This document shows, piece by piece, positions 46,101 to 58,898 of a DNA stretch of 64,000 nt. The stretch spans positions 284,483 to 348,482 of the forward strand of contig BCIJ01000012.1 of NCBI GenBank assembly GCA_001599935.1. The letters run 5' to 3'. Position 1 is the first letter of the stretch, and every line of letters starts with the position of its first letter. The position numbers and the translations under genes were made by a program. Under the pieces are notes generated by a model. It was not told where the DNA came from, searched no databases, and saw only the letters and a list, made by a program, of their open reading frames with translations. Source of the stretch: Holtermannia corniformis. Lineage: Eukaryota; Basidiomycota; Tremellomycetes; Holtermanniales.

Positions 46101-49100
46101 CTTGGCGAGTGCAAAGACGCATTCAAGCAAACCCTGGAACGTCAGTGCTGAGGCACACGCAAATGACTCACGTTGGCCACATCCCAGTGTACGCCGAAAA
46201 GCCGACGTCCGGCAAAGGGCTGTCGAGCTCGGATTGCGTCTTCAGGCTGTTTATCGGCGGGTGTATCGGAACCAGGTGTTCGGGTGCTTGCGAACGGATC
46301 GTCCGTTGCAGCGTCTGTTGCTGTTGCGGGCTTTGCTTCGATAGCTGTCCGCGCAATCGCATCTGCAGCACGCGTCCACGCTCGAAACGCAGATGACAAT
46401 CGGGTCACCATCTCGCCTGCATCATCCTGCATAGCACCGTCGGCAAAACAACTTGGATCGATCGCAGCGTCACTCACCTGCGCAGCAGCCAAGACCGCAC
46501 CGACCGTGTGCGCCAGTGCGGCGCGAGCAAGAGAATCGACGCGCTCTCGAATCTTGGCAGTTGACGACGTCGAAGCAGCAGGCACAAGCTCACTCGACAA
46601 AGTCTTCGCTGCGTGATAGACGCTTGCACTGTCCTTGTCAGCGCAATCGCACGGCTGTCGATCAACCCACCATTTCTCGACGTTGCCCAAGGATGCTAGG
46701 TACAAGGCGTAGCGGAGCTGCACCTCGACTTGCGTCGCCTCGCAGACTTCGCCGACATGCTTTGCGATCGTCGCTTGCGCTTGCACAAACACGAGGCCTG
46801 CACGCGTCATCTTGCCAAGCTTGGCGTACTCCTCGGCGAGGCGCGCAGAGCTGAGCACGAACGCTGTAGACTGTCAGCTTGCTCTTGAGCACCGTCTGCA
46901 CACACCATCAACAGAGTCTTTACGCTTCCGCTGCAAGGATCGCAGCAAGCGCAGGCAATCGACTTTGGCCAGAGAGTGTCCCAGTACGCCGAGCAATGCA
47001 GCGAGGGCATCTGCCTCGATCAGCTAGTCTCGCAAACGCATTTTGACCAAGCCTACCGAGCATCTTGAAGAGCCGCTTGGGGTCGTCCAACAGAACACTC
47101 TCAGTCTTTGCCTTGCCCGGCAAAGCCGCAGGTGGCGCAACAGGACGAGTTGCTGCATCTGCGTCAGCCGCGTCACAAGCAACCATCAAGGAACCGACCT
47201 GGCACAGGCGCTTTGGTAGCCCGTGCGGTTCTAGCGACACGCGGTGCAGCCGCCACTTTCGTCGCGACCCTACGAACGGTCCGTGTCGTCCCTCTCGGCG
47301 GTGTCACCGGGTCCTTTGCGATCGTTGGAGGAAGCGCCAGCGTACGCAGTCGTTCGATCGCGGTGGTTGCGAGTCGCAAGACTTCAGTCGGCATACTTGA
47401 CGACGCCGTCTCGGCTTGGTACGCTGCGATAGCGCGCGCGATGGCTGCGAGGCCTTGGTATTCGATCAGGTACTGGGCGAGATTGGCGTCATGACCCAAG
47501 GCCTGTAGTTGCGGTTGTCAGCTAGTGACTAGCCGCAAGATCTTTGACCTACCTTGGTGGCAGCCAGAGTATCCACCTCACTCGCCAAGGCATCAAACCT
47601 GTCCGCTTTCAGACCCGTCGCCGCGATCAGGCCCATCATCCGTGCCACAACGCTACGCAACCAGCAGGTCAGTCGTCATCACACTACAACTCGCAGCCTA
47701 CTGACCGCAGCCTGCGCACGGGATAGCCCGCACTATACACGTTCAACAGGACCTCGCCCATCTCCAACATCAACTCGACGACGTGGAGTCGATGCTCTGC
47801 CTCCTCCCAGCACTGCAGCATGCGCTCCCCGATTGCTCCCCATGGAGCGGCGTCCGACACGAACGCGAGCGCTGTTTTGGTCTTGGGCTCGGCCATGGCC
47901 ATCGCAGCGACCCGAAGGATGGTGTTGTTGATCTCGGACAGTTCGGGCGCTGCAAACACGCTAGCCAGCGGCTGCATGTCTGCATCGGCCGCAATCTTGT
48001 CGAGAATGACAACGGGGTAAGATTTCAAGCCATCTGCGAGCGCCTCGAAGGCCGCCTGGTGGGATCGCGTCAGAAAATCTCTCACCAATGCATCAATGGG
48101 CTCACCATTTTGTCCCCACATTTCTGCCGACAAGCGGCCAACAGTTCCCAGCGCTTGACAGCGTCCGTCGCGGCCGAGGCATATCGACAGCTCAACTCGA
48201 CAAACGGCGCCGCATCGGTATATCGGCCATCTCGCCACAGCCTGGCGCCAGAGTTGTACGCCGTCATGGCGATACAGCCAGTCCACTCGGAGTTATTGCT
48301 ATTGCTGTTGTCGCTGACGTTGCGGGTGGCGAGAGCTGCAGCGGTTTCGAGATGCGCTATAGCGGTAGGCGGATCAGATTTGTACGATTGACGTGTCAAG
48401 AACAAGAGTGAATCGATCGCGCCGGCCGTCAGGTCTTTAAACGTCGGCGCGAGCTCGTCCTGCGCGATCAGCGTCCGTTCCGCGCCTGTACAGTTCGACG
48501 TACCGCGTTGCAGCCGACGACGACGCGCTCACAGAACACGACACAAGCGCACATCCATGCGCGCACGCTCTGTTCCCTCGGATCGGCGTCTGCAAACGCG
48601 TTCCAAGCTTTGACGACGGCTCGACGGGTCCGCTCGACGCCGCGTGCCGCTTTGGCGACGATCGAGGTCTGCGCTTGGAGCTGTATCAGACGGGTTGCGA
48701 GCGTGTCAAAGAGCTCGGTGTTGTGTAGTGTTGCGACCAAGTCGATTTGTGGATCCGCTGGGTGGTGTCAGCGCTACAGTGACTACGGCGAGGCAAAGTG
48801 TGGCCCGAGGACAGCAAGGCGGACTCACCAACAGCAACGCCAACCCTCACAATCTCGGCATTCAACACCGCCACCTCTCTCTCTCCTTGCCTCCTCGCAG
48901 CCTCATCTCCTTCAACTTGATCCCCCTGCGCATCAACCGCCAACAAGCTCATCGCCCTCTCAACATCCCGCAGATCCCCTATCCGTCTCCCAAGCGCCAT
49001 CCTAAGATCCAAAACCTTTTCCCATTCCGCTCCCTGAAACCACGCTTCGCCAGAGCCGGGGCTAGCGCCAGCTTTGATCCAATCGACGAGCCAGTCCATT

Positions 49101-50446
49101 GCGTTCGAGATCCCGGTCCCGTCGCGGCCAGAAAGGTGAGACTGGTAGATCTTGTACGCGTGTTCCCACAGCTGTTTTGGATTTGGAGTTGGTTGTGTGA
49201 GAGCAAGGGCTGCGAGCGCTAGAGTCCTGTGATGGAGTGAGGGCAGGTTGATGTTTGTCTTGTAGAGGATGTAGAGCAGCGGCGAGGTTTGGGTTGTGGC
49301 GAGTGCTCGGGCGAGGTGAAAAGCGTGCATGGGGTCGGTTAGGGTCGGTAGCGGGATATACGGTTCGAGAGCCTTTCATACGTGGATCAGCGTTTGCATA
49401 TCCAGGTACATCCATGACTGAGACGTACGCTCAAGTCTGACACGGGCGTCAGAGTGGTCACGGCGATCAGCGCGGCGCAAGCATGCTGAAATAGGATCAA
49501 GCGAACGACCTCGTTCAACTCTACGAGCTCGAGTTTGGACGGCGGCAGAGGCTGTAGCGTCTCGAGGTGTGCGCTCGGGATCCGCGCGGGTGCAGATGTA
49601 CTCGGCACTGGACCGTTCGGATGCGCATACAGCTTGAGGATCTGGTGTCGCGAAGTCGTCATGATATCGATCGCTTGCTTGTGCTATGTATACCGTATCA
49701 GCGTCGTCCGAGCACGGATCCACAGAACGTACCATGCCAATCGCCACAGCCTTGACCAACAGCCCGACGCAGGCCTTTTCAATCCCCGCGCGTTTGCCTG
49801 GACCGATCGTGCCGGCCGTTTCGAGCTCGCGGAGGGCTTTGACCGCGAGATGACCTGCGGACAGGACGGCGACGGCAGCTGCTTCCGTCCACTCGGTTGA
49901 TGTTGCGGCTACCGTAGCGCTGGCGGGTCGTTTGGTTGTGACCCTGGCAGGCTGCACGGTGGTCCTGGCGGTGGTAGCAGGTGAGATCTTGAAGCCGGCG
50001 GTACAAGCGGCTTGTAGAGCTCTCTGAGCAGCATTGACGGTCTGGTGCGCAAACGAAGCGCGTTCCACCGTTGGCAGCGCCACGGCAGCGGCTACCTTGC
50101 TGATCCCGACCACTGTCTTCTTCGACCTCGCAGCAGCTGACTCGACCGCCACGGGCATGGGCACACCCAGTAACCCCGCTGTCCGTCCGAGCGCTGCATG
50201 ATCGAACCTTGTAGGAGCCTCCAAGCGTTCCAAGATTGCGTCTGGCGTGGAAAGGCGGTCGACAGTCTTGGGTGCGCCTGCTGGTGTTGTGGTGACGACT
50301 GGCCGGCGGACGGTCCTGCTCGAGGTTACTATTGGCTCTAGTTGTTTGGATCCAGCTGCTGCTGTTGTCCGAGTCCGGCTCGCTGTACCGCCTCCAGCAG
50401 TGCTTGTTGCAGTCCTGACCCTCGTTGGGTGCTGCACGGCTGCCAT
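43184..50446 (-). CDS. ESP1: Separase (Esp1)
   Basis: The cysteine protease that cleaves cohesin at anaphase, held inactive by securin. The catalytic domain lies at the C-terminus. LVLYFGHGGAQQYVRSHKL carries the catalytic His and TTMLWGCSSGALQPMGDFD the catalytic Cys, both intact, followed by GTALHYMVAGCPSLTANLWD and VTDGDIDRL. Upstream is PLDTGVLPSDWTVISISVTE, the start of the protease region. The remaining ~1.6 thousand residues are helical repeats, as in other separases (for example CFADGAMQDDAGEMVTRLSS). The N-terminus MAAVQHPTRVRTATSTAGG is basic and rich in Ser, Thr and Ala. Start ATG 50446-50444, stop TGA 43184-43186. Total length is about 2.2 thousand residues, with many introns. One base (44779) is called N, inside the protease-proximal region. 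Confidence 0.93.
44779..44779. other. Ambiguous base (N) inside the separase gene
   Basis: The only non-ACGT symbol in the window. It falls in an exon reading ...YWR-X-VKARAQA..., so one residue is unknown. It is an assembly ambiguity, not a biological feature. Confidence 0.98.
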
Positions 50447-51365
50447 GGCTCGTTGTACGCCGCTCGAGCTGATCCTGTGCCCGTTGCAGTTGGCGGTGGT
50501 TGCGACGTGACTGACTTTACGACGCGTGCGCAACTCAAAGGGGGGTTACCACGTGGCACTGAAAGTTACAACGCCGCATAACGCCGACAGCCAAACCACC
50601 AAGCCAAAACTCGCGACATTGTTCTCTCACCACCACCTTCTCCCTCCCTCCCTCCCCCTCCCTCCCTCAGCCGGCATGAGGACAAGCTTACTACGCTCGT
50701 GGATCGTCACTGAGTGCGCAGTGTAGGGTCTATGACCCATCGCGGCGCTCAATGATCTGCCCATGTGCCTGTCAGCTTGGCCAGTGTCGGCCGCCCTCAC
50801 CCTTCCTCGAGCCAGCTGGTAGCCGCATCTTCAGTCAGGCTGTATACCCACCGAATGGGCAAACTCAGCTGGACCGTACCAGCCGAGTCACCCGGTCCCT
50901 GCAGCCTGCCTTGTTCGATTCGTTGGCTCGGTTTGATCTCCCAGCTGCGACACCTGACAATGCCTCTGTGACACGTCTAGTGCGCAGAGCGTGTCCGAGT
51001 GCCAGCTTGATGGTCCGTCTCCCAGCCAACGGATAACCTCCCATCCCCTTGCTCTTACCCCTGCGTTCCACTTTCCACGCCCCAACCGCATTTGCCTAGA
51101 GCTCGCTCGCTACAAACAGCAAAGCCCTTACTAGCCGAGTTGGCAGAACAACCGCTTAGGTCAGACAACCGTGGCTCGTGCTCTTGCGTCTCCGAGCTCG
51201 CAAGTCTCTTCGGAGCGGCGCGCGACGGGCCGCAGGGTACTGAGCCGGCACGCCCCCGTCCACCCTCGGTTTTCTTGATCCTGTAGATGATTGAGGACTA
51301 TACGGGTGGTGATATCTCTATAGCTACGCGATGTATAGTGATCATGTTGATGAATGCATCCAAGT
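50447..51365. other. Separase upstream region and intergenic spacer
   Basis: About 920 bases from the separase start to the end of the pantothenate-pathway gene. It contains a pyrimidine tract of TCCC/CTCC repeats at roughly 50638-50670, close to the separase start and suitable as a core promoter element in fungi. No coding or RNA gene was recognised. Confidence 0.45.
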
Positions 51366-52652
51366 CTATGACTGGGAATCGACAGCGGCGGATGGATCCA
51401 GCGCCAGCCATTGCTCATGCCGCGCCAGCAGCTCGTCCACAATCACCGCCTCGATCTCTTGAGCCGCAGCACCATGCCCGTCATCGGGCAGACGATACCA
51501 CGTCTCGCGGAAGCCAGCCTCGCCACCGCGTTCCACAAACACGACTTCGTACTTGCGTCGCGTCAGCATGTTGCCAATCACGAGTTGGTGACCGTAGCGC
51601 TGCAGTGCCGTCCGTGATTTCGGCACGAGCAGTTGGCTGTCCGTCTCGAGCTGTCCGAGCCGTCAGTCTCACGCTACAGCGCCAAGCTAGATTGGACAGA
51701 GGACTCACCTTGAAGCTGACGATATACCCCTCGGGGATCCATTCGGCCACGAGCGGTTTCAGCACCTTTGGCACTTGGTCCATCTCGATTGTCAGTGAGC
51801 CCTTTGTCGATTGGATCTTGTGCTCTGCCTGTGGGTACGCGCTCTGCGTCAGCTCGGGCGCGCGCACGAACACTGCCGCGACGCACGATCCGCTCTTCCG
51901 GTAAGAAAAAGTCACTGACGGCGGCGGCGAGGTAGTACATGCCTCTTCTGCCCAACGCACTCATCACGCCCGTGACGCCACGGAGGAGCCAGAGGTACTC
52001 GTTGACGGTCCCGAAATCGACGCTGCAGAGCGTACCGTCGGCTTGCGCGCGGTGGTACGCTTGCAGGATCGGTAGCAGCTCGGCTGTATGGTCCGGTGAG
52101 ACCACTATGGATGACGTGGCCGACGACGAGGCAGAGGGCACGACAGAGAGCAGGTCGAGGAACGGGTTCAGGCTGTGCGAATAGTGTCGGCTGAACGGAC
52201 GGAGAGAGTGCGTGCGGTGGAGGAAGATGACGGCGTAGCCGGCTTTCAAAAAGTATTCGGCAGACGTTGCGCCTCGAGTGCCTGTATCGAGTCAGACGAT
52301 AGGTTACGGTCGAGTCGCCGCTGCACATACCTGCCGAAAAGTTGTCGAGAAACCGTACACTGCTGCTCAGCGCCATCGTCCGACACGGTCCGTGCTCAAC
52401 TCACGTATTCGCCTCGAGCGGCACCGTCGTCCCACCACTCTATCATCTCGTCAGCTCCAGTCCAGCCTATCCCTCGGCACCGCACCCACTCACCGTGACC
52501 AAGACGACCTTGCTCCCCTCGACCGCCCTCCACCGGTCCACGAACCGCTGCATGGCCGCAATCTTGGCATCGAGGCCCGCCGGCGGTCGTTGAGACTGGA
52601 AATACTCTTCTGTACTAAACGTCTGCGTCTGGGACTGCGGTGTCGATCCCAT
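51366..52652 (-). CDS. CAB2: Phosphopantothenate-cysteine ligase
   Basis: Second step of coenzyme A synthesis: joins 4'-phosphopantothenate to cysteine with nucleotide hydrolysis. The first exon reads MGSTPQSQTQTFSTEEYF and KIAAMQRFVDRW, then VVLVT. The conserved core continues [20 protein letters not shown] and AGTRGATSAEYFLKAGYAVI, FLHR. Others are YYLAAAVSDFFLPEERI, HKIQSTKGSLTIEMDQVPK, VLKPLVAEWIPEGYIVSFK and the C-terminal RYGHQLVIGNMLTRRKYEVV. These match the eukaryotic PPCS layout without a fused decarboxylase. Start ATG 52652-52650, stop TAG 51366-51368. At least four introns, all short. The neighbouring ZIP gene is divergent, with 348 bp between starts. Confidence 0.92.
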
Positions 52653-53000
52653 GGTTGTGAGCTGGGTGCTTCAGTCGCGCAGTAATAGACGGTTGATGAT
52701 TCGTAGTGGAGGTGAGGCGTCATCGACTGGGTCGTCGCAACCGTGTGATCGTTGCCAGTGCTACGATTGTTCATAGTGCCAGAGCCAGTGCTAGTGTAGC
52801 TGCTGCGCACGATCAACCGTCACGATCGGCAACGAGCACCGCCAAGAGACCGGAAAGAGAACCTGATCGGTGACGCTACACATCCTCCCTTCACCGCGGT
52901 CTCTGTACTCCCTTGGCGGAGCTCGGCACTGGATCCGAGCTGCACACTCCTGCCGCCCATCCAGCCTGCCATAGCAGCACGGCCGACCGCGACGCGCAGG

Positions 53001-54272
53001 ATGGGTCTTGTGCTGCTGTTGCTCCAATGCGGGCTCATGTTTGTCGCCAGCATGCTGTCTGGCTCACTGCCGCTCATGTTCAAGTCGGCCATGTCGGGTC
53101 AGTACGATACGCTCGCTTTCGCTTTGGAGACTGATGCTAGACCAGGCAAGCGCCTGCAAGCTGTCTCGGTCCTCGGCATGGGCTTGCTCGTCGGTGCCGC
53201 TCTGACAATCATCATCCCCGAGTAGGTCTTGCGGTGGCTGTATCGAGCGTACGCTGATGCATATACAGAGGCGTATCGACCCTGTATAGCTCGTTGCCCA
53301 AGAACGAAGATCAAGAGTCGCATGCGACACTCGCCATTGGTCTCAGCTTGCTGACCGGCTTTGCTCTGATGCTCCTGTGAGTCGAGCACACTATCGACGA
53401 GGCGCCTTGCTCATATATTTCAGCATCGAGTCACTCACTCCACACCCACCACATCACTCGCGCCCCCCTTCGCCCGAATACGACTCGGCCCCAGCGTCCC
53501 CACCGGCACACGACGGCGTCCCCTCGTACTCTCAACCGCGCTCGTCGTCAGAGTCCCTCGGCTCTCCTCACCGTCCTCAATCATACCACCAAGACTCGTC
53601 CACGCCCATGCTGTACAAGCGCGGCAAGCTCCAGATCGACGTCGGCGACTCGCACCATGGCGCCCACTCGCACGGCGTCGCAGGTCTCAACGCAACCCTT
53701 GGACTCGTCATCCACGGCGCGGCCGATGGGATCGCGCTGGGCGCTAGCTCGCTCAGTGGCCGCAGCTCGCTCGGCCTCGTCGTCTTTCTCGCCGTGCTCG
53801 TGCACAAGGGCCCGACGGCGCTCGGGCTGACCACGACGCTGCTGTCGTTATGCCTAGACCCTCCCGCGATCCGGAAAAGACTCATGATCTTTTCACTCGC
53901 GGCACCGCTCGGTGCGATCCTGACCTTTTTGCTCGTCCGGCTCGGCGGCCACGTCGGGGACGATACAGCTGGCCAAGACAGTCTAGGCTGGTGGACTGGG
54001 ATCGCCCTGCTTTTCTCCGTACGTCTGCTCTCGCGGCCTCCGCTCACACAGACTGACGTGACCAGGGAGGCTCCTTTCTCTATGTCGCGACCGTGATCCA
54101 GCCGCTCTCGTCCTCGGAACCAGGCCAGCACTCGCACGCCGCGCACGCCAACCAGGAATCGGGCCATGGCGAGGACGGTCCGGAACTGGGCAAGTACGAG
54201 CGGACGGCGCTGTTGATCATGGGCATGGTGCTGCCGATTGGACTCGGGACGGTCGTAGGGCATGGGCATTGA
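53001..54272 (+). CDS. ZIP metal transporter, ZIP9/Atx2-like
   Basis: Transports zinc or manganese into the cytosol, probably from a Golgi or endosomal compartment by analogy with ZIP9 and yeast Atx2. Segment I is LVLLLLQCGLMFVASMLSG. GMGLLVGAALTIIIPE follows, then LSLLTGFALMLL. After a hydrophilic loop rich in Ser, Pro and His, segments IV and V hold the metal motifs NATLGLVIHGAADGIALGAS and VVFLAVLVHKGPTALGLTTT. The C-terminus is ERTALLIMGMVLPIGLGTVV. Introns lie near 53224, 53376 and 54020. ATG 53001, TGA 54270-54272. The loop has His-rich stretches (DSHHGAHSHGVAG) usual in zinc transporters. Confidence 0.9.
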
Positions 54273-54358
54273 GGATGAGATGAAAAGATGCGTCCAGCCG
54301 TGTTACGAATGATTGCAGTGCTGTCGAGGCCGCATCCCTTGGGGTGTCGACGACAACA

Positions 54359-56378
54359 ATGTCCCTCTCGATCCCGGTACCGGCTCACTTTACCAACCCA
54401 CGCTCCGTCTTGCTGTCCCATGTACCTCTTCCACTGAACAGAGTAGCGATCCCCATCGACGGCGGACTCGACGGGACCGACATCGACCCACCCTCCATCT
54501 CGCCACCGACGCTCAGCACGGAAGAACCGAGCGCAACCGCGATTACGCTCTTCCAACTGCTGCCAGGCTCGGCCGTCACGTTCACAGCCTCGAAAACACT
54601 GATCGATGAGACTCTGGACCGACTCGACCTGGCCGGAGATGAAGCCGGGATCGACGACGACTACGCTGTAGCCGTGCACGCTCAGGCAGTGCAGCAGCGT
54701 ACATCAGCCCCGTCCGCATCCGCAGTCCAAGGCGTCGTCGCCAACCAGCTTCTCAGCTTGGCCAACGCCTTTCTCAAGCGAGATGCAAACTTTCGCACAC
54801 CAGCAGCCCCGCGGTCGTATTGGGGCGAAGCACCAGACGTTGGATCGGGCACGGCCGACTTTACGACGGCTAGTGGTCCCACGTACCCGCCGACGGCGGG
54901 GTTCGACTTGAAGAGGGCTGTCAGGAGCAGACTCGTTTTCACAAACACGATGTACAGCTTGTTTGGTCGCGTGGGGTCGGCTTCGTTCGAGCTTGCGCTC
55001 GTCGAGGGAGGGCGGTTCGAGACGCGGAACGCAGGCGTGAATGGTATCCCGGTCGACGAGCTGAATGTGCTGATCCAGGTCCGTTACTCCAAAACAGCGA
55101 ATACCGTGCTGATCAGCCCAGGTTATCGAACAAATGCACACATACCACACTCGCGACGTGATCGTCTCAAACTACGACGCATACTTTCTCGTACACCTCG
55201 ACACTAGCAACACGGCCACAGTCAGCCAGATGATGCCAAGGGACGTCCCTATCCCACCCGGTGCGACTCTGCGCCCTGTCACACCGCTCGCGCTGCTGGT
55301 CGCCCTGGCTATCCTCCCAAAAGACTTTGACCGTGACCGATACCTGGACGCGTTCCTCGCCGACTTTAGGCCCGACGGCAAGTCTGTCGAGCGATTGCGC
55401 GAGGATGAAGATGACGAGTCGAGTCGAGGCGACAGCGGCAGGGGCAGGGGCAAAAAACGAAAAGCGACTGGCCGCGATGCGCGATCGTCTTCAGATGACG
55501 ACGGGTGCACGACTGATGACATGTTGCAGACTATGTCTCCCAAGCAGCCGAGTCGTTTCGTACGTCAATGCCGACCTTCACGAGTGTGTGCTGACGCACC
55601 GCTACAGCTTTTACCTGGTACACTGGCTCTGGCGCTGGATTCATCATTGCTCTCAGAGTCGAGATCACAGCTAGGCCTTGACGACCCGCACATGTCATAC
55701 CACCCCATCGGCGCCGGACTCTCGGTCATCAAGTCCCCGTCTCGAGCTTGCAATCACGAAAAGGCCATCGAGCCCACGCCGGCCTCGCCATACATCTACC
55801 TGTGCGAGAACTTGACAAACGGTCAATTCTTCGACGTGTACACGGCCGTCCTCGACGATGGCGCCTCACAGTACAACGTGATCGTCAAGCTGTGCTGTGA
55901 CCAACCGACCGATCCAGATGAGTCCCAAGTCACCAGAGCCGCATTCAACCGCGAGTACTCGATCTACGAGACCAACCTGCGTGATGTGCAAGGAAAAGTC
56001 ATCCCGCAGTTGTATAGCGCGTTCGAGGCCCACAACTCGGTCACCGACTGCAAGGCATGCGTGCTTGTTCTCGAGGACGTGGGCCCGGCCATCCGGGATG
56101 ACGAGAGGTGGGACTTGCTGACGCGTCAAGACAAGTACATACGTGACATTTGCACGTTTCGTCGACTGACCTCGCGCAGGCACAAGATCCTCGAGCTGTA
56201 CGGCCAGATCAACGATCGCAATGTGCTCCACAGCGACCTAGCGCTCCGGCACATTCGGAGGCACAGAGATGGTCTGCGCTTGATTGACTTTGAACAGAGC
56301 AGTACCCCCCGGCTGTGCGAAACTGTTGTGGGCTCAGAGTGGGATGCTTTGCGGGAACTGTTCTCGCGAAGTCAGTAG
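54359..56378 (+). CDS. Kinase-like protein with divergent catalytic core and unknown N-terminal domain
   Basis: ATG 54359 (MSLSIPVPAHFTNPRS). One intron near 55079-55121 joins DELNVLIQ to VIEQMHTYHTRDVIVSNYDA. The N-terminal ~330 residues end in a pattern (conserved Glu, then Gln-rich helix, then VSNYDAYFLVHLD) similar to restriction-like domains found before fungal kinase domains. A basic linker (GRGRGKKRKATGRDARSS) follows. The C-terminal kinase-like core has NGQFFDVYTAVLDD, VIVKLC (Lys), FNREYSIYE (Glu), CVLVLEDVGPAI, NVLHSDLALRHI (HxD type) and LRLIDFEQSS, with DFE replacing DFG. Introns near 55560 and 56140 are probable. Stop TAG 56376-56378. The nuclease-like reading is inference. Confidence 0.65.
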
Positions 56379-56668
56379 ATTGCGACAAACAGACTGTTGT
56401 ACAGGGCATGTGGATATGTACATAGCGTATACACCTGACGACCCGACACTGAGATCAATCCACTCCAGACCTGAAGGCCGGAGACTGAGCATACCATACC
56501 ATCGAATCGATGTGCGTGGCATCAGTAACATCAGTGGCGTTTGTGTTTGGTTCCCGACTCGATCGATCCGCTTCCTTCGTCATCATCCGCCGCGATGCAT
56601 CTGCTCGAGATATAAACCCAGACATCGTCTCACTCGAGCTGCCAAACCTCCCAAAGTACACGGCAGAA

Positions 56669-58898
56669 ATGACACAGCAACGCCGCAAAGTATGCGTCGT
56701 CGGCGCCGGCGCAGCAGGCAGTCAGTACCCCCAGTCGCGCCTTGTTCAAACGGTGACTGACGGCTTGCACAGTGGCCTGCGCAGAACAGCTCTCGCAGAG
56801 TCCCGACAAGTTTGACGTGACGGTCATCGAGGCGCAAGACTATGTCGGCGGTCAGGCGTTCAGCATTGATATCGATGAGAAAAAGTATGGCAGCCGCTGG
56901 ATGAACCAAGGCGTTCAGGGGGGATCATATGTCGGTGGTCTCGAGTGATCCCATCGGTGGCTGACCGTTGTCAGATCTACCACCACACGTTCCGTATGTT
57001 CCAAAAACAGGGCTTTGAGGCTCAGCCGTGAGTACAGTCCGCACCGATCTTGCCCAAGCTCACGGTGGCAGCGTCGACCTCCAGGTATCCTTCGGCAAGG
57101 ACGACAAGGTGAGTCACTCTGAATATTCTATACAGGTAGAGCGCTGACGCTCACAGTTCTGGTCCAACGTCTTCCCCACCAAGCTCGTTGAGAAGCATCA
57201 GAGCGAGATCAAGCGTTTCAAGTGGGCGATCAAGATCATGCGCTGGTTTGAAGTCTTCTTTGCCCTCATTCCCATCAAGATTACTCTCAAGATGTTCTTC
57301 TTCTCGGATGAGTGAGTCTAAGCCGTACCGTCGTGGCCGATGCTGATGGGTCATAGCTTTGTGAGCGCGTGTGCTGTGCCAAGGCTCTGCTGATCAGCTT
57401 TCAGATGAATTACATGATCTACCCCAGTCTCGCTCTTTTCCTCGGTACGTCTGCTGCAGCTATGCGCAGCCAAACTCATCCTTGGCAGGTACCGGAAACG
57501 CAACACCTGACCTTCCGACCATCATGATGGAGCGCCTATACACCTCGCCGACCTACGGAATGTGTACGTACACATCTCATCCGCTTACAAGTCACTAACT
57601 CACGCAGGGTACCCAATCGACGACAAGAGCTTGTCGAGCAACCTCCCGCCCATGGTCGTGTTCCCAGAAGAGTCCAAGTTCTACCAAAAGTGGCGCGAGG
57701 ATATGGAGACGCGCGGTGTCAAGTTGTGGGTCGCAGGTCACCATCGCATAGTAACTGACGGTCGACCAGCCGCCTCAACACCGAAGTCACTCGCGTCGTC
57801 GAGCGCTCGAAACGCGGCGTCAAGCTCTTCACGCGCCCTCGTCGTGCGCAAGCAGACCACCATAACCCTGTCGGCGCCGATCAGGACTTGCCAGAGACGC
57901 TCGAGCATTACGATGAGATTGTGCTCAACGTTCTGGCGGACACGGCAAAGCGGCTGCTGGGCAAGACTGGCGGTTGGCTTGAGAAGTGGGTTCTGGGCAA
58001 CACCAAGTGGAGTGACGATGTGAGTCGGTCAAGGCGATGGAGATGCAAGGATCTGACAACACCGCAGGTCACCGTTACGCACAATGTCGGTCTGGCTCCG
58101 GGTTGCCACAACATGCCGCACTCACACACTGCAGGACTCTGATTACATGAAGAAATGGTACACTGTCGGTTTCCAGGAGGACAATCACGTCACCTCGCTG
58201 TCTGGTCGTGATGAATCGGCGCGCATCAAGAAAGGCAAGACCGACTTCAAGCCAATGTACCTCATCAAGAACGTGAGCTTGACGTGGGTGAGATTGTGCC
58301 GAAACTCATCGGTCTAGGTACCGGCGGATCAGCGCAAGCTCGAGATGTGCTTCGATTGCTCGGCGTTCCAGTACCAGCTGCAGCAGGACGCACCCTTCGA
58401 GGACCACATCTTCCAGACGATCTTCTTGAACAAGAAGCACCAAGAGACGTGGACGATGGATGAGATTCGCAAGGACAAGATCAGTGCGTTACCGCGCATA
58501 TGGCAGCATGGACGCTGATCAATCACAGTCCGCATCGATTGGTGGCACCAGCTTTGCCACAGGTGAGCCTGCAGCCGATACATCAAGCTGAATCTTCTCA
58601 GCTGGACGCACTACGCCTTTGTCGTACCTTTCATGTCGTTCCTCAACGGCACGCGCTCCACCTACTATGCGGCCGCTTGGACCCTCGTGAACGCACACGA
58701 GCTCGCTATCATCAGCGGCATGGTCAGTGCTGTCAACTCCGAGTCGTCGATCGCTCACGCACGCAGGCCGCGGCATACGCACTGGGCGCCGAGTACCCAC
58801 AGGACCTCGAGGAGGACTCGTTTGCGCTCCTTTGCTTCCGACTGTACTTGCTGCTCTCTCACCGCAAATGGTACAAGAAGCAGCACCAGAAGAAGTGA
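56669..58898 (+). CDS. FAD-dependent amine oxidase-like flavoprotein
   Basis: The N-terminus is a Rossmann FAD-binding fold: KVCVVGAGAAG across an intron to ACAEQLSQSPDKFDVTVIEA, then QDYVGGQAFSI with the acidic ribose-binding end of strand 2. Further exons give WMNQGVQGGS, IYHHTFRMFQKQGFEAQP, VDLQVSFGKDD, TKLVEKHQSEIKRFKWAIKI and IMMERLYTSPTYGMWYPI. Others are PETLEHYDEIVLNVLADTAK, CFDCSAFQYQLQQDAPFEDH and the last SMAAAYALGAEYPQ-type flavin loop. The C-terminus LLSHRKWYKKQHQKK is basic. About twelve short introns are needed. ATG 56669, TGA 58896-58898. The substrate is unknown; monoamine, polyamine or phytoene-type substrates all remain possible. Confidence 0.8.

Noticed and set aside
50638..50670. 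TCCC repeat considered as a telomere or transposon remnant
   Set aside because: It is a short pyrimidine tract next to the separase start, without terminal repeats or target duplication. A promoter element is the simpler reading.
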